A DNA stretch of 64,000 bases from an uncultured bacterium (GTDB lineage: Bacteria; Planctomycetota; Phycisphaerae; Phycisphaerales; UBA1924): assembly GCA_903834785.1 (NCBI GenBank), contig CAILKP010000061.1, positions 176,228 through 240,227 of the forward strand, in the 5' to 3' direction. The translations under genes were made by a program, and so were the position numbers. The notes beneath the pieces are model-generated. The model searched no databases and was not told the DNA's origin. It saw only the letters and a program-made list of their open reading frames with translations. Numbering within the stretch: the stretch's first letter is position 1; every line of letters starts with the position of its first letter. Positions 55,142 through 64,000 of the stretch are shown here, piece by piece.

Positions 55142-57340
55142 ATGCGTGCACCTCTCCACCCACAAGAAGCCGCCCGCGTGCAAGCTCTCCGGGAAACGGG
55201 GCTGCTCGACTCAGCAGCACAAGCGCTGCTCGATGCCGTCGTCAGACTTGCCGCCGATCTCTGCGGCACACCGATCGCCGCGATCAGTCTGGTTGACACC
55301 GAGCGGCAGTGGTTCCCGGCAGTCACGGGCCTGGACTGCAAGGAAACTCCTCGAGACGTGGCTTTTTGTGCCCACGCGATCCTGCAGGACGAGCCACTGG
55401 TCGTCCCCGATGCAACGGCAGACCCGCGGTTTGCCGAGAACGGACTCGTCACGGGAGGCCCGGGAATCCGGTTCTACGCCGGAGTTCCGCTCAAAACCCA
55501 GGACGACCTGCCGCTCGGCTCGCTGTGCGTGATCGATACCTCGCCACGAGAGATCACACCCCATCAGCTCGGCAACCTTCGCACGTTGGCTGGTCTCGTT
55601 GCCGCCCAGCTTGACCTGGCCCGTCGCTCCAACCAGCTCCACGCCGCAGAGGCATTCAAGCGGATGGTTGTGGATTACGCGACGGACTTCGCGATGATCA
55701 CGCTCGATGCGCAGGGCGTCGTTACCTCGTGGAACGCCGGAGCCGAACGCCTCAAGGGCTTCACCGCCGCCGAGCGCATCGGCCTGCATTTCGGCGAGAA
55801 CTTCGTGCCTGAGGAAAGAGCCGCCGGTGTGCCACAGCGTCTGCTGACTGAAGGCGCTGCCACGGGCCGAGCCACCGTGTGCTCCTGGCACCTCCGCAAG
55901 GACGGCTCGCGGTACCACGTCGCCGGCTCGATCACCGCCGTGTGCGATGCCGATAACCGGTGCACGGGCTTTATCAAGGTGACACGCGATGACACGGCCG
56001 CCTGGTTGACGGCCCGGCAACTGGAACACCGCACGACGGAGATCGCCGAGGCCAACCGTCGCCTGGCCGAGCAGGCCATCGTCCTCCAGGCCCGCACCGC
56101 GGAGCTTGAGGTTGCCAAAGCCAGCGCCGAGGATGCCAGCAGAAGCAAGAGCGAGTTCCTGGCCAACATGAGCCACGAGATCCGCACTCCCATGACTGCG
56201 ATCCTGGGATTTGCCGACATGCTCGCCGTCGAGGCGGAAGGCAAATCGGCAACACACCTCGACTGGATCAGCACAATCCGCCGCAACGGCGAGCACCTGC
56301 TGACAATCATCAACGACATCCTCGACCTCTCGAAGATCGAAGCCGGTCGCATGACGGTGGAGAACGCCGAGTTCAGCCCGGGCTCTCTCATCGCCGATGC
56401 TCTCGAGCTCATGGATGTCAGTGCCCGCGCCAAGCACCTCCGGCTCACCGCCGAGTTCGACGGGCCGCTGCCTGCCCGCGTCAGCAGTGACCCGCTGCGG
56501 CTGCGCCAGATTCTGGTCAACCTCGTCGGCAACGCCATCAAGTTCACCGCGTCGGGGTCCGTCACGCTCCGTGCGGGCTATCACACCGAGACCTCTACGC
56601 TCCGGTTCAGCATCATCGATACCGGCATCGGCCTGACGAGCGAACAGCTCGGCCGCCTGTTCGGCGCCTTCGTCCAGGCCGATACCAGCACCACCCGGCG
56701 ATTCGGCGGCACGGGGCTGGGTCTGCGCATCAGTAAGCGACTCGCCGAGATGCTTGGCGGCGACATCACGGTGGCAAGCACACCCGGCCAGGGCAGTACG
56801 TTCACGCTCACGGTCAGGGCAGCCGAGCTCGGCGGGCCGAAGCCGGCCGCTGCTGCCGACGCCCTGCCGCTCTCCGGTCACGCACCGGCGATGCAGCCCG
56901 CCCAACCATCGCTGCCGCTTTCCGGCGTCCGCGTGCTGCTGGCCGAGGACGGCGAGGACAACCGCCGGCTTATCAGTTTCCACCTCACCAAGGCCGGCGC
57001 AGCCGTCGCCACGGCGGCCAATGGCCGCCTGGCCATAGAAATGCTGACCGCCGACGGCACCGACACAGGGCCGCTGGCCAATTTCGTCCGCTTCGACATC
57101 CTGCTGACTGACATGCAGATGCCCAAGCTCGACGGCTACGAAACCGCCCGCCGCCTCCGTGCGATGGGCTGCACCATGCCGATCGTTGCACTGACCGCCT
57201 GCGCCATGAGCGGCGATGTCGAGCGGTGCCTCGCCGCCGGCTGCGATGCGTACGCATCAAAGCCCATCGACCGCGCCGCACTGATCAGCACCTGCCTCCG
57301 CGTCATCGCCGCCCGAGCCTCATCAGGCCGTTCTGCCTGA
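55142..57340 (+). CDS. Hybrid sensor histidine kinase (GAF-PAS-HisKA-HATPase-REC)
   Basis: 732 aa, no membrane helix. GAF about 20-165; PAS about 175-290; coiled coil; HisKA with phospho-accepting His345 in FLANMSHEIRTPM; HATPase with VGNAIKFTASGSV and FGGTGLGLRISKRLAEMLGG; C-terminal receiver with Asp657 in LLTDMQMPKLDGYE and Lys in YASKPID. It ends just before the csoR-copA region, but a functional link is not shown. Confidence 0.93.
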   Translation: MRAPLHPQEAARVQALRETGLLDSAAQALLDAVVRLAADLCGTPIAAISLVDTERQWFPAVTGLDCKETPRDVAFCAHAILQDEPLVVPDATADPRFAENGLVTGGPGIRFYAGVPLKTQDDLPLGSLCVIDTSPREITPHQLGNLRTLAGLVAAQLDLARRSNQLHAAEAFKRMVVDYATDFAMITLDAQGVVTSWNAGAERLKGFTAAERIGLHFGENFVPEERAAGVPQRLLTEGAATGRATVCSWHLRKDGSRYHVAGSITAVCDADNRCTGFIKVTRDDTAAWLTARQLEHRTTEIAEANRRLAEQAIVLQARTAELEVAKASAEDASRSKSEFLANMSHEIRTPMTAILGFADMLAVEAEGKSATHLDWISTIRRNGEHLLTIINDILDLSKIEAGRMTVENAEFSPGSLIADALELMDVSARAKHLRLTAEFDGPLPARVSSDPLRLRQILVNLVGNAIKFTASGSVTLRAGYHTETSTLRFSIIDTGIGLTSEQLGRLFGAFVQADTSTTRRFGGTGLGLRISKRLAEMLGGDITVASTPGQGSTFTLTVRAAELGGPKPAAAADALPLSGHAPAMQPAQPSLPLSGVRVLLAEDGEDNRRLISFHLTKAGAAVATAANGRLAIEMLTADGTDTGPLANFVRFDILLTDMQMPKLDGYETARRLRAMGCTMPIVALTACAMSGDVERCLAAGCDAYASKPIDRAALISTCLRVIAARASSGRSA

Positions 57341-57344
57341 GCGA

Positions 57345-57485
57345 TCACACCAGCACTCGGGCCACCGCCCAGCAGATGCCCGCCACGCCGATCGCCGCCG
57401 ACAGCGGCAGTACCACGCGGTGTCGGCACAACGCTTTGTCGCGCATCGAGCCCGGCACCAGTGCCGCGGCGAGGACCACCGCCAC
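57345..57485 (-). CDS. Possible 46-aa membrane protein divergent from csoR
   Basis: GTG start with GGAG 11 bases upstream. Two hydrophobic segments, VAVVLAAALV and VVLPLSAAIGVAGICWAVARV, joined by a charged loop with Cys and His (SMRDKALCRHR). The CsoR palindrome at 57503-57519 lies directly upstream, so it could be copper-controlled together with csoR-copA. Short length makes chance possible. Confidence 0.38.
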   Translation of the reverse strand: MAVVLAAALVPGSMRDKALCRHRVVLPLSAAIGVAGICWAVARVLV

Positions 57486-57502
57486 CGGGGCTGCGACTCC
57501 AG

Positions 57503-57519
57503 ATACCCCACCGGGGTAT
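57503..57519. promoter_or_regulatory. CsoR operator
   Basis: ATACCCC-ACC-GGGGTAT, a palindrome with G/C tracts of the form bound by CsoR/RcnR-family repressors. It lies 44 bases before csoR and between it and a divergent small frame, so it probably overlaps the csoR promoter. Confidence 0.82.
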
Positions 57520-57562
57520 ACTTCATCTATCAGTTCACGCTCCGTCCAACACCTCCTCGCTC

Positions 57563-58024
57563 ATGCCCGACCAACCCAGCCACCACTCCCCCTCACGTTC
57601 TCGCTCCAAGAAGGCTCAGCCAGCTCAGGCCAGCCGCGGCGCGCCGCCGTGCTGCGACGGTGATGACGCGGCACCAGTTGCTGGTGCTGCTGGCAAAGCC
57701 GCCACCACCGATACCGCCCGGCTCGTCGGCCCCGGAGCTCACGCGGCCGGGGTCGATACGCAGATCAAGCAGGCCAACCTCAAGCACCTGCGCCGGATCG
57801 AGGGCCAGGTCCGCGGCATCGCGGCCATGATCGAGGATGACCGGTACTGCGCCGACATCATCACCCAGGTCGCCGCCGTCCGCGAGTCGCTTCACTCAGT
57901 GGCCCGCAACCTCATGGCCAACCACGTGCGCCACTGCGCCGCCCGGGCCATGGGTACTCAGGGCGACACCCGCGACGAGATGATCACCGAGCTGCTTGAC
58001 TTGGTCAGCAAGCTCTCACGCTAA
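57563..58024 (+). CDS. csoR: Copper-sensing repressor CsoR
   Basis: 153 aa. The Cu(I) site of CsoR is complete: Cys96 in RYCADII, His121 and Cys125 in [28 protein letters not shown] is the DNA-contact helix. The first 65 residues are an extra His/Ser/Ala-rich segment with a CC pair (Cys30-Cys31) not seen in typical CsoR. Cu(I) binding should release DNA and induce copA, 19 bp downstream. Confidence 0.92.
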   Translation: MPDQPSHHSPSRSRSKKAQPAQASRGAPPCCDGDDAAPVAGAAGKAATTDTARLVGPGAHAAGVDTQIKQANLKHLRRIEGQVRGIAAMIEDDRYCADIITQVAAVRESLHSVARNLMANHVRHCAARAMGTQGDTRDEMITELLDLVSKLSR

Positions 58025-58043
58025 CAGGCCTCGGAGTCACACT

Positions 58044-60452
58044 ATGAACACCGAGACACATGAGCCGCCATTGGCCGCACCGCAAGCCCGCTGCGACCTG
58101 CCCATCGAAGGCATGTCCTGCGCAGCTTGTGCCGCCCGCATCGAGAAGCGCCTGGCCCGCGAGCCGGGAATCAGCGCGGCCAGCGTGAACTTCCCCATGC
58201 ACACCGCAACGGTGCACTACGACCCCGCGGCGATCACCCCTGCCGCGGTTGCCGAGATCATTAGCGACATCGGCTTCTCGGCGACGGTCCCACCGGCACC
58301 AGCCGCAGCGGTGGCCGCGGCCCAGGCAGCGGTCACTCCTCAGGCGGCTCGGGCTGCTTCTGTGGATGCAGGCATCGGTGTCGCACAGCCACCGGAAGTG
58401 GACAGCAACCATCACGCGGCTGGCAAGCTCCTGCGGGCACGGCTGATCGTGGCCGCGGTGCTCACCGTGCCGCTCATGGTCATCGCCATGTCGCACGGGG
58501 CGATCGCGGCGTTCAACGTGCCGTGGATCAACTTCGTCCAGCTCGCGCTGGCCACGCCCGCGCTGCTGTGGTGCGGGTGGCCGTTCCTGCGGGCGGCGTT
58601 CATGGCCGGGCGGCACGGCTCGGCCACTATGGACACGCTTGTGGTGCTCGGGACGTGGGCGGCGTATTTGTTCTCGCTGGTGGCAACGGTGTGGCCGGGG
58701 GTTCTGCCGGCAGCGGCTGCCGCGGCGGGGCACAGTGGACATGGCGGGCATGGGGGTGCGGCTGCCCCTGTGTACTTCGAGGCGGCGGCCGGCATCATCA
58801 CGCTCATCCTGCTTGGCCGCACGTTGGAAGCGAAGGCGACGGGGCGAACAACGGCGGCGATTGCGCGGCTGCTGAACCTCCAGCCGCAGACGGCGACGGT
58901 GGTGCGCGGCGGGCAGGAGGTGCAGGTGCCAGTGGCCCAGGTGATTGTCGGCGACACGTTCATCGTGCGACCGGGTGAGAAGGTGCCGGTCGACGGCGCG
59001 GTGGCCAGCGGCCAGTCCGCAGTAGATGAGTCCATGCTCACCGGCGAGAGTGTGCCGGTTGAGAAGGCGACCGGAGATCCCGTGTTTGCCGCGACGCTGA
59101 ACACCACCGGCGTGCTGCGTTGCGCGGCTACGAAGGTGGGGCTGGATACCGCGCTGCAGCAGATCGTGCGGCAAGTCAAGGAAGCCCAGGGCGGCAAGGC
59201 ACCCATCGCGCGGCTGGCCGACCGGATCAGCGGCGTGTTCGTGCCGGTGGTGCTCGGTCTTGCCGCGGTGACCTTTGGATTGTGGATGCTGCTCTGGACC
59301 GGCGAAGGTGCGCTGAGCATGGCGGTGCTGACCTCCGTCAGCGTGCTGATCATCGCGTGCCCGTGCGCGCTGGGGCTGGCCACACCAACTGCGATCATGG
59401 TCGGCACGGGGCTGGGAGCCGAGCATGGCATCCTGATCAAGGGCGGCGAAGCGCTGGAGGCGGCCCACGGACTGGACACCATAGTGCTGGACAAGACGGG
59501 CACGATCACCAAGGGTGCGCCCGAACTGACCGATGCGGTCGCGGTGCCGGCGTTTGCCGGCGGTGAGGGCGAGCTGCTGCGGCTGGCGGCATCGGCGGAA
59601 GCAGCCAGCGAGCATCCGCTTGCCGCGGCGGTGGTGCGGGCGGCACGGCATCGCGGGTTGAAGCCGTCGGAGCCGGCGGCGTTTGTGACGCTGGTGGGCA
59701 GCGGTGTCGAAGCGACGGTGGACGGGCGGCACGTGCTGATCGGCACGCCCGGGCTGCTCGCACTGCGAGGGATTTCCGGCGTGGGCGATGCCGAGCGATC
59801 GCGTGCCGCGGAACTGGCACGTGAGGGCAAGACGACAGTCATGGTCGCGGTTGATGGAACTCTGGCTGGTGTACTGGCCGTGGCCGACAGCATCCGGCCG
59901 GAAGCGGCTGCGGCGATCTCGCGGCTTCGGGCGATGGGTGTGGCCGTGCACATGCTCACGGGCGACCGCTGCGAGACTGCGCTGGCGGTTGCGGCGCAGG
60001 TCGGCATCGATCCTGACCATGTTCTGGCAGAGGTGCTGCCTTCGGCCAAAGCCGAGCAGGTGCGGCAACTGCAGCGTCAGAGGCGAAAGGTCGGCATGGT
60101 CGGCGACGGCATCAACGATGCGCCGGCGTTGGTTCAGGCCGATGTGGGTGTTGCGATGGGATCGGGCACCGATGTGGCCATCGAGTCGGCGGACATCACG
60201 CTGCTGCGAAGCGACCTGCGTGCCGTGCCCGAGGCGCTGACGCTGGCGCGGGCCACGATGCGGACGATCCGGCGGAATCTGTTCTGGGCGTTTGTGTACA
60301 ACATCATCGGGATTCCGCTGGCGGCGGGCGCGCTCTATCCGGTCACGGGCTGGCTGCTCTCACCGGTGGTCGCCAGCGCGGCCATGGCGATGAGCAGTGT
60401 GTGCGTGGTGACCAGCAGCCTGCGGCTGCGCAAGGCCGTGATCAGTGTTTAG
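58044..60452 (+). CDS. copA: Cu(I)-exporting P-type ATPase
   Basis: 802 aa. One N-terminal metal-binding domain with GMSCAAC (Cys26, Cys29). The transmembrane CPC site is 439-441 in [13 protein letters not shown], the phosphorylated Asp483 is in DKTGT, and [10 protein letters not shown] is the hinge. A His/Gly-rich loop ([12 protein letters not shown]) between early helices may bind metal. In a csoR-copA operon it pumps Cu(I) out of the cytoplasm. Confidence 0.96.
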   Translation: MNTETHEPPLAAPQARCDLPIEGMSCAACAARIEKRLAREPGISAASVNFPMHTATVHYDPAAITPAAVAEIISDIGFSATVPPAPAAAVAAAQAAVTPQAARAASVDAGIGVAQPPEVDSNHHAAGKLLRARLIVAAVLTVPLMVIAMSHGAIAAFNVPWINFVQLALATPALLWCGWPFLRAAFMAGRHGSATMDTLVVLGTWAAYLFSLVATVWPGVLPAAAAAAGHSGHGGHGGAAAPVYFEAAAGIITLILLGRTLEAKATGRTTAAIARLLNLQPQTATVVRGGQEVQVPVAQVIVGDTFIVRPGEKVPVDGAVASGQSAVDESMLTGESVPVEKATGDPVFAATLNTTGVLRCAATKVGLDTALQQIVRQVKEAQGGKAPIARLADRISGVFVPVVLGLAAVTFGLWMLLWTGEGALSMAVLTSVSVLIIACPCALGLATPTAIMVGTGLGAEHGILIKGGEALEAAHGLDTIVLDKTGTITKGAPELTDAVAVPAFAGGEGELLRLAASAEAASEHPLAAAVVRAARHRGLKPSEPAAFVTLVGSGVEATVDGRHVLIGTPGLLALRGISGVGDAERSRAAELAREGKTTVMVAVDGTLAGVLAVADSIRPEAAAAISRLRAMGVAVHMLTGDRCETALAVAAQVGIDPDHVLAEVLPSAKAEQVRQLQRQRRKVGMVGDGINDAPALVQADVGVAMGSGTDVAIESADITLLRSDLRAVPEALTLARATMRTIRRNLFWAFVYNIIGIPLAAGALYPVTGWLLSPVVASAAMAMSSVCVVTSSLRLRKAVISV

Positions 60453-60535
60453 ATGGCCGGGCGGGCAACCGTGGCCGGGTTTGCTCTGGCGCTGTTGCGA
60501 ACAAGATACCCGCCGCGGGGCGTAGTGTGGGTCCC

Positions 60536-60841
60536 ATGCCACACACCGTTGTCATCGCCATGAACGTCGTCGACACTGATCGCTACACCAAGTACCGGGC
60601 GGCGATGCTGCCGGTGCTGACCGGATACGGCGGGCACTTTGGGTATGACCTGGTTGTGGACTCGGTGCTCAAAGCACCAGCAACTCACCCGATCACCCGG
60701 TTATTCAGCATCGTGTTCCCCTCACGGGCCGTGCGTGAGGCGTTCTTTGCGGATCCGGCCTACATCGCGGCAAGGCGTGAACACTTTGAGATATCGGTCA
60801 GCGGATACTCCGTGGTGGCCGAGGATGACCGGCCGGCGTGA
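60536..60841 (+). CDS. DUF1330-family protein
   Basis: 101 aa. MNVVDTDRYTKYRAAMLPVL, FGYDLVVDSVL, ITRLFSIVFPSRAVREAFF and DPAYIAARREHFE fit the DUF1330 dimeric alpha/beta-barrel fold. Role unknown. 83 bp after copA; may be read from the same transcript. Confidence 0.8.
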   Translation: MPHTVVIAMNVVDTDRYTKYRAAMLPVLTGYGGHFGYDLVVDSVLKAPATHPITRLFSIVFPSRAVREAFFADPAYIAARREHFEISVSGYSVVAEDDRPA

Positions 60842-60889
60842 AGTTACTCGGACCATGATGACATCGTGGCCAAGTTCTGGCTGTTTCCA

Positions 60890-60917
60890 TTGACAATCCC
60901 GGGTTTCCGAGTATGTT
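60890..60917 (+). promoter_or_regulatory. Sigma-70-type promoter
   Basis: TTGACA at 60890-60895, 16-base spacer, TATGTT at 60912-60917, about 70 bases before the SUMF1-like gene. The -35 box is a perfect consensus. Confidence 0.7.
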
Positions 60918-60984
60918 GCACCCAGCGAGGTAGTCGCGTCCTGGGGCGGGGGCTCATGCCGAGCGCTTTTACAGGAGAGATCCG

Positions 60985-61935
60985 ATGTCCGCAACGAACT
61001 TTGTCCGTCTGGCCGCCGCGGTGGCTGTTATCGCTGGCAGCTGCGCGGCCGCTTCGGCCTCGATCACGATTCCGATGGTGGCGGTGGGCAACGCGGGCAA
61101 CTTGCCTGAAACCACGATCAACGGGTCGTTCGGGGCGGTTGCGTACAACTACAACATCGGGGCCACGGAGGTCACCAACACGCAGTATGTCGCGTTCCTG
61201 AACTCGGTTGCGGCGACCGACACGTTTGCCCTGTACAACACGTCCATGGCGGGCTCGTTCGGCGGCATCACGCGGTCGGGTTCGTCTGGCTCGTACTCGT
61301 ATGCGACGGTGAGCGGGCGTGAGAACAACCCGGTGAACTATGTGAGCTTCTGGGATGCCGCACGGTTTGCTAACTGGATGCAGAACGGCCAGCCGGCGGG
61401 CGGGCAGAACAACGGAACGACCGAGGATGGCGTGTACACGCTGACCTCCGGCGGCATCGCGGCCAACACGGTGACGCGGAACGCGGGGTGGCAGTGGGCG
61501 GTCAGCAACTCCAATGAGTGGTACAAGGCGGCGTACTACCAGCCTGCGGCACAGGGCGGCGATGGTGACAACTACTGGATGTACCCGACGAGCAGCAACA
61601 CCGCCCCGACGGGCACGCAGGCCAACTACCTGCCCTCGGGCATCGGCAACACCACGGCCGTTGCTTCGTACGCGGCCAACTACTACGGGTGCTATGACAT
61701 GGCGGGCAATGTGTATGAGCTCAGCGACACGATTCCCGCCGGGCCGTTCCGCGGACTGCTGTTCGGCGGCGCGTATGACAACATCGCGGGCTGGCTCACA
61801 CCGGCCAACGCCATCCTCACCATCGCGTCGAGTGAGCGTGAGCAGATCGGCTTCCGAATGGTGTCGGTCCCCGGTCCGGGCTCGCTTGGCGTGCTGGTGC
61901 TGGGCGGGCTGATTGCGGGGCGGCGGCGGCGGTGA
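60985..61935 (+). CDS. SUMF1/FGE-like secreted protein with PEP-CTERM signal
   Basis: 316 aa. Signal peptide ends near AAASAS. Body: YNYNIGATEVTNTQYVAFLN, PVNYVSFWDAARFANWMQN, WAVSNSNEWYKAAYYQPA, YGCYDMAGNVYELSD, then GFRMVSVPGPGSLGVLVLGG plus an Arg cluster. The active-site cysteine pair of FGE is not evident. Paralogue of 26766-27788. AGGAGAG before the ATG. Confidence 0.83.
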   Translation: MSATNFVRLAAAVAVIAGSCAAASASITIPMVAVGNAGNLPETTINGSFGAVAYNYNIGATEVTNTQYVAFLNSVAATDTFALYNTSMAGSFGGITRSGSSGSYSYATVSGRENNPVNYVSFWDAARFANWMQNGQPAGGQNNGTTEDGVYTLTSGGIAANTVTRNAGWQWAVSNSNEWYKAAYYQPAAQGGDGDNYWMYPTSSNTAPTGTQANYLPSGIGNTTAVASYAANYYGCYDMAGNVYELSDTIPAGPFRGLLFGGAYDNIAGWLTPANAILTIASSEREQIGFRMVSVPGPGSLGVLVLGGLIAGRRRR

Positions 61936-62018
61936 GTGGAGGGAGTCAGCAGGAAAGACGCGAAGGCCATCGCCCGGAAGGGCGATGCCACGGGGGGTGA
62001 TGCCGCGGGGGTGCTTGC

Positions 62019-63128
62019 TTAGCGCGAGCGGGCGGCATCGAGGATCTCGGCGACGATGACGTTGTACTGCAGACTCGAGAGCAGGTCGACTTCGCACTGG
62101 CCGCGGATGACCAGGCGGAGGTAGGTCCATTCGTCCTTGAGCGAGTCGGGCTTGGCGGGCGGCTTGACGGATCGGGCGGGTTTGTTTTCTTCGCGAATGG
62201 ACAGCTCGTCCCACTTGGCGGCGTGGATGGAGCCTCGCTCGGTGAAGAGGTCCATTTCCTTGTTGTCGTGCGTCCAAGCCCAGGATGCCTGGATGACGGC
62301 CGTGGCGCCGGGGTAGGTCAGGACGATGGTGGCATCATCATCAACGTGCGGGTAGACACTCGGCTTGAGCGAGGCGCGGCTGGCGACGATGCTCGTTGGG
62401 CGGCGGCCGTCCATGAGCCAGGTGGCGAGCACCGCGCCGTAGCAGCCGAAATCGACGACTGCGCCGCCGCCGTTGGCGACGGGGTCGGTGAGCCAGCTTA
62501 CAAACTCAGGGGAGCAGCCGATTTCCTTGGGGCCTTTATGGCCGTGGCGGAAGACCATGTGGCGGATGGGGCTGCGCTCACCGGAGGCGACCAGACGCTG
62601 GGCCTCACGGACGGAGGCGTACCAGCTTGTTTCGAAGTTGGTGAGGACCAGCACGCGGTACTGATTGGCCAGTGCTTCCATGCGGGCGGCATCGGCGGCG
62701 GAGAAGGCGAGGGGCTTTTCGAGCAGCAGGTGGATGCCGCGGGGGGCACAGGCCTGAACTGCGGCGAGGTGGTCCTGGATGGAGCTCATCACGCTGACGG
62801 CCTCGGGCCGGGTGGCATCGAGCATGGCCGGGAGGGAGGCGTGGTAGAGGGAGGGATCGAGTTTGTACTTGGCGGCGAGGCGGTCAAAGACGGCACGGTC
62901 GGGCTCGTAGATGCCGACGAGCTGGAGGTCGGTGCGCTGGGAGGCCTGCCAGAGCAGGCCCTCGACATGGCCGTGGACCATGCCGATGATGGCGATGCGG
63001 AGGGGGCCGGTTTGCTTGGAGAACACGGGGGAGATGGACGCGGTGGGCTCGGCGGGCGGGCGGGGTGCGCAGGCGGCGAGGAAGATGCAGGTCAGGAGCA
63101 TTGCCGCGGCGAGAGCGAGGTGCTTCAT
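62019..63128 (-). CDS. Gfo/Idh/MocA-type oxidoreductase, lipoprotein
   Basis: 369 aa. Lipobox LAAC after a hydrophobic signal (LLTCIFLAAC). NAD-binding Rossmann part LRIAIIGMVHGHVEG, EKPLAFSAADAARME with the conserved Lys, and GGGAVVDFGCYGAVLATWL in the C-terminal domain. Export as a lipoprotein is typical of many planctomycete members. Sugar substrate unknown. Confidence 0.87.
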   Translation of the reverse strand: MKHLALAAAMLLTCIFLAACAPRPPAEPTASISPVFSKQTGPLRIAIIGMVHGHVEGLLWQASQRTDLQLVGIYEPDRAVFDRLAAKYKLDPSLYHASLPAMLDATRPEAVSVMSSIQDHLAAVQACAPRGIHLLLEKPLAFSAADAARMEALANQYRVLVLTNFETSWYASVREAQRLVASGERSPIRHMVFRHGHKGPKEIGCSPEFVSWLTDPVANGGGAVVDFGCYGAVLATWLMDGRRPTSIVASRASLKPSVYPHVDDDATIVLTYPGATAVIQASWAWTHDNKEMDLFTERGSIHAAKWDELSIREENKPARSVKPPAKPDSLKDEWTYLRLVIRGQCEVDLLSSLQYNVIVAEILDAARSR

Positions 63129-63146
63129 GGGTGACGGTACGGGGGG

Positions 63147-63260
63147 AGGAGGAGTCGCGAGACGCGAGGGGAAGGCAGGAAGGCGGGGTCACGCAGAGGA
63201 CCAGAGCACCGGAGAAAGGCAGGAGGGGAGAAGTCGCGAGTCGCACGTGGTGAGTCGCGA
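63147..63260. repeat. Inverted-orientation GAGTCGCG-type repeat remnants
   Basis: Contains GAGTCGCGAGACGCGAGGGG (about 63152-63171), CACGCAGAGGACC and GAAGTCGCGAGTCGC: the reverse complement of the dispersed element seen at 27853-27925, plus a truncated piece of the tandem unit that follows. Confidence 0.65.
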
Positions 63261-63276
63261 GGCAAGGGCGGGAGAA

Positions 63277-63775
63277 GGGAACATGGATGGACAGGATGGG
63301 CAGGATGAAGGCGGGGAGTTGGGAGAGGTGAAAGAGAAAAGATCAAAGAAAAAAGGAAGAGGCGGAGGGGGAATTGATGGTGGGCACGAGAGATCGTTGT
63401 GCTTGGTGAGCACAAGGACCTTCGTGCGAGTGGGGAGTTGGGCAGGGGATTCAGAAGACGGGCTCACGCAGAGCACCAGAGGACCGGAGAAAGACAAGAG
63501 GCAGAAGAAGGGAACAGGGATGGACAGGATGAAGGCGGGGAGATGGGAGAGGTGAACGAGGCGAGACGAGAGAGACAAGGAAGAGGCGGAGGGGGAATTG
63601 ATGGTGGGCACGGAGGGTGTTGTGCTCTGAGAGCACAAGTACCTTCGTGCGGGTGGGGAGTTTGGCAGGGGATTCAGAAGACGGGCTCACGCAGAGCACC
63701 AGAGGACCAGAGCAAGACAAGAGCCAGAAGAAGGGAACAGGGATGGACAGGATGGGCAGGATGAAGGCGGGATGT
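63277..63775. repeat. Tandem repeat, 223-233-bp unit, about 2.2 copies
   Basis: Unit A 63277-63509, unit B 63510-63732, partial unit C from 63733. Each starts GGGAACA-GGATGGAC and ends CAGAAGAA. The units share GAGGCGGAGGGGGAATTGAT, ACCTTCGTGCG and ACGGGCTCACGCAGAGCACC. Each full unit has a hairpin: A, TTGTGCT-TGGTG-AGCACAA (63397-63415); B, TTGTGCTC-TGA-GAGCACAA (63620-63638). Strongly purine-rich on the + strand. Reading frames crossing it are not credible genes. Confidence 0.88.
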
Positions 63776-63799
63776 TGGAATGAGAGCCTGGTCTTGTCT

Positions 63800-64000
63800 T
63801 CATTCGAGTTTGTGGCCCAGTTGGGCGAGGCGCTGGCTGATTTTGTATTGGCGCATCACGGTGGGGTTGAGCCTTTCGCGAACGCAGCGGTCGAAGAGGT
63901 CCTGGGCCTGGGCGGCCCAAGCGGGGGTGTGGGACTCGTGACGCTTGCGGCGCTGCAGCGCGGCCAGTTCGTTGCCGATGCCGAAGCGGAGATCCTCGAG
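63800..64000 (-). CDS. C-terminal end of an unknown gene (runs off right edge)
   Basis: The last 66 codons are visible, ending in TGA at 63800-63802. The sequence is basic and helical (GIGNELAALQRRKRHE, AWAAQAQDLFDRCVRER, MRQYKISQRLAQLGHKL). No family recognised from this fragment. Confidence 0.6.
   Translation of the reverse strand, partial: LEDLRFGIGNELAALQRRKRHESHTPAWAAQAQDLFDRCVRERLNPTVMRQYKISQRLAQLGHKLE

Noticed and set aside
60844..62277. 477-codon antisense frame over the SUMF1-like gene
   Set aside because: Arg-rich shadow product; the plus-strand gene has promoter, signal peptide and sorting tail.
63125..63720. Overlapping minus-strand Pro/Ser-rich frames in the tandem repeat
   Set aside because: They follow the repeat period and have no start context; explained by the repeat.

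Overview
The window is GC-rich bacterial chromosome, best explained as a planctomycete of the Phycisphaerae type. This is inference from content: secreted proteins ending in PEP-CTERM-like helices plus Arg clusters, a Ser/Thr kinase fused to WD40-type repeats, secreted sulfatase-modifying-factor-like (SUMF1) proteins, an ECF sigma operon, flagellar genes (fliD, fliS), and many starts without a Shine-Dalgarno sequence but with a polypyrimidine leader. No rRNA, CRISPR array, integrase or insertion sequence was seen.

Layout. 1-1.86 kb, minus strand: three tRNA-like genes (anticodons GAT, CAG, GCG) lead into rtcB, which runs off the left edge. 1.86-2.75 kb is mostly non-coding. 2.75-11.2 kb: truD, then radA, uvrB, an aldo/keto reductase, a LOG-family protein and a TPR/YggX fusion. 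11.3-18.5 kb: a secreted hypothetical, a two-domain ABC permease with a glycosyltransferase, the hpf-ptsN-HPr cluster, and ubiE/menG. 18.5-22.8 kb: an island-like two-gene module, AAA ATPase plus subtilase, matching the IetAS defence/plasmid-stability system. 22.8-30.5 kb: Pro-rich hypothetical, kbl, cysS, a SUMF1-like secreted protein, yeast-type cytosine deaminase, Fsr-type MFS exporter, CoA-transferase subunit A. 30.6-34.2 kb: fliS and fliD. 34.5-42.8 kb: membrane protein, SpoIID-domain lipoprotein, beta-lactamase-fold hydrolase, rhomboid protease, upp, PAS-LuxR regulator, lipA. 42.8-49.2 kb: Ser/Thr kinase and the ECF sigma operon. 49.3-54.9 kb: membrane proteins, ArsR-SRPBCC pair, PEP-CTERM protein, DUF4337-like protein, and an acetamidase/formamidase gene broken by an in-frame TGA. 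55.1-60.9 kb: hybrid histidine kinase, then copper resistance (csoR-copA with a clear CsoR box and a possible divergent small membrane ORF). 60.9-64 kb: second SUMF1-like PEP-CTERM protein, Gfo/Idh lipoprotein, a tandem repeat field, and the end of an unknown gene.

Linked functions. The cytosine deaminase and upp together would salvage cytosine to UMP. hpf, ptsN and HPr keep the order of the proteobacterial rpoN-linked nitrogen-PTS cluster. CsoR probably represses copA by binding the palindrome upstream of csoR. An ArsR repressor has a perfect palindrome over its own start codon and is followed by its usual SRPBCC partner.

The most unusual content is (i) the rtcB-linked array of aberrant tRNA genes, (ii) the IetAS-like module with an 18-bp palindrome at its 5' end, (iii) at least two dispersed intergenic repeat families (octamer arrays in front of genes; a GAGTCGCG-type element abutting stop codons), (iv) a 223-233-bp tandem repeat with a conserved hairpin near the right edge, and (v) the in-frame UGA in the amidase.
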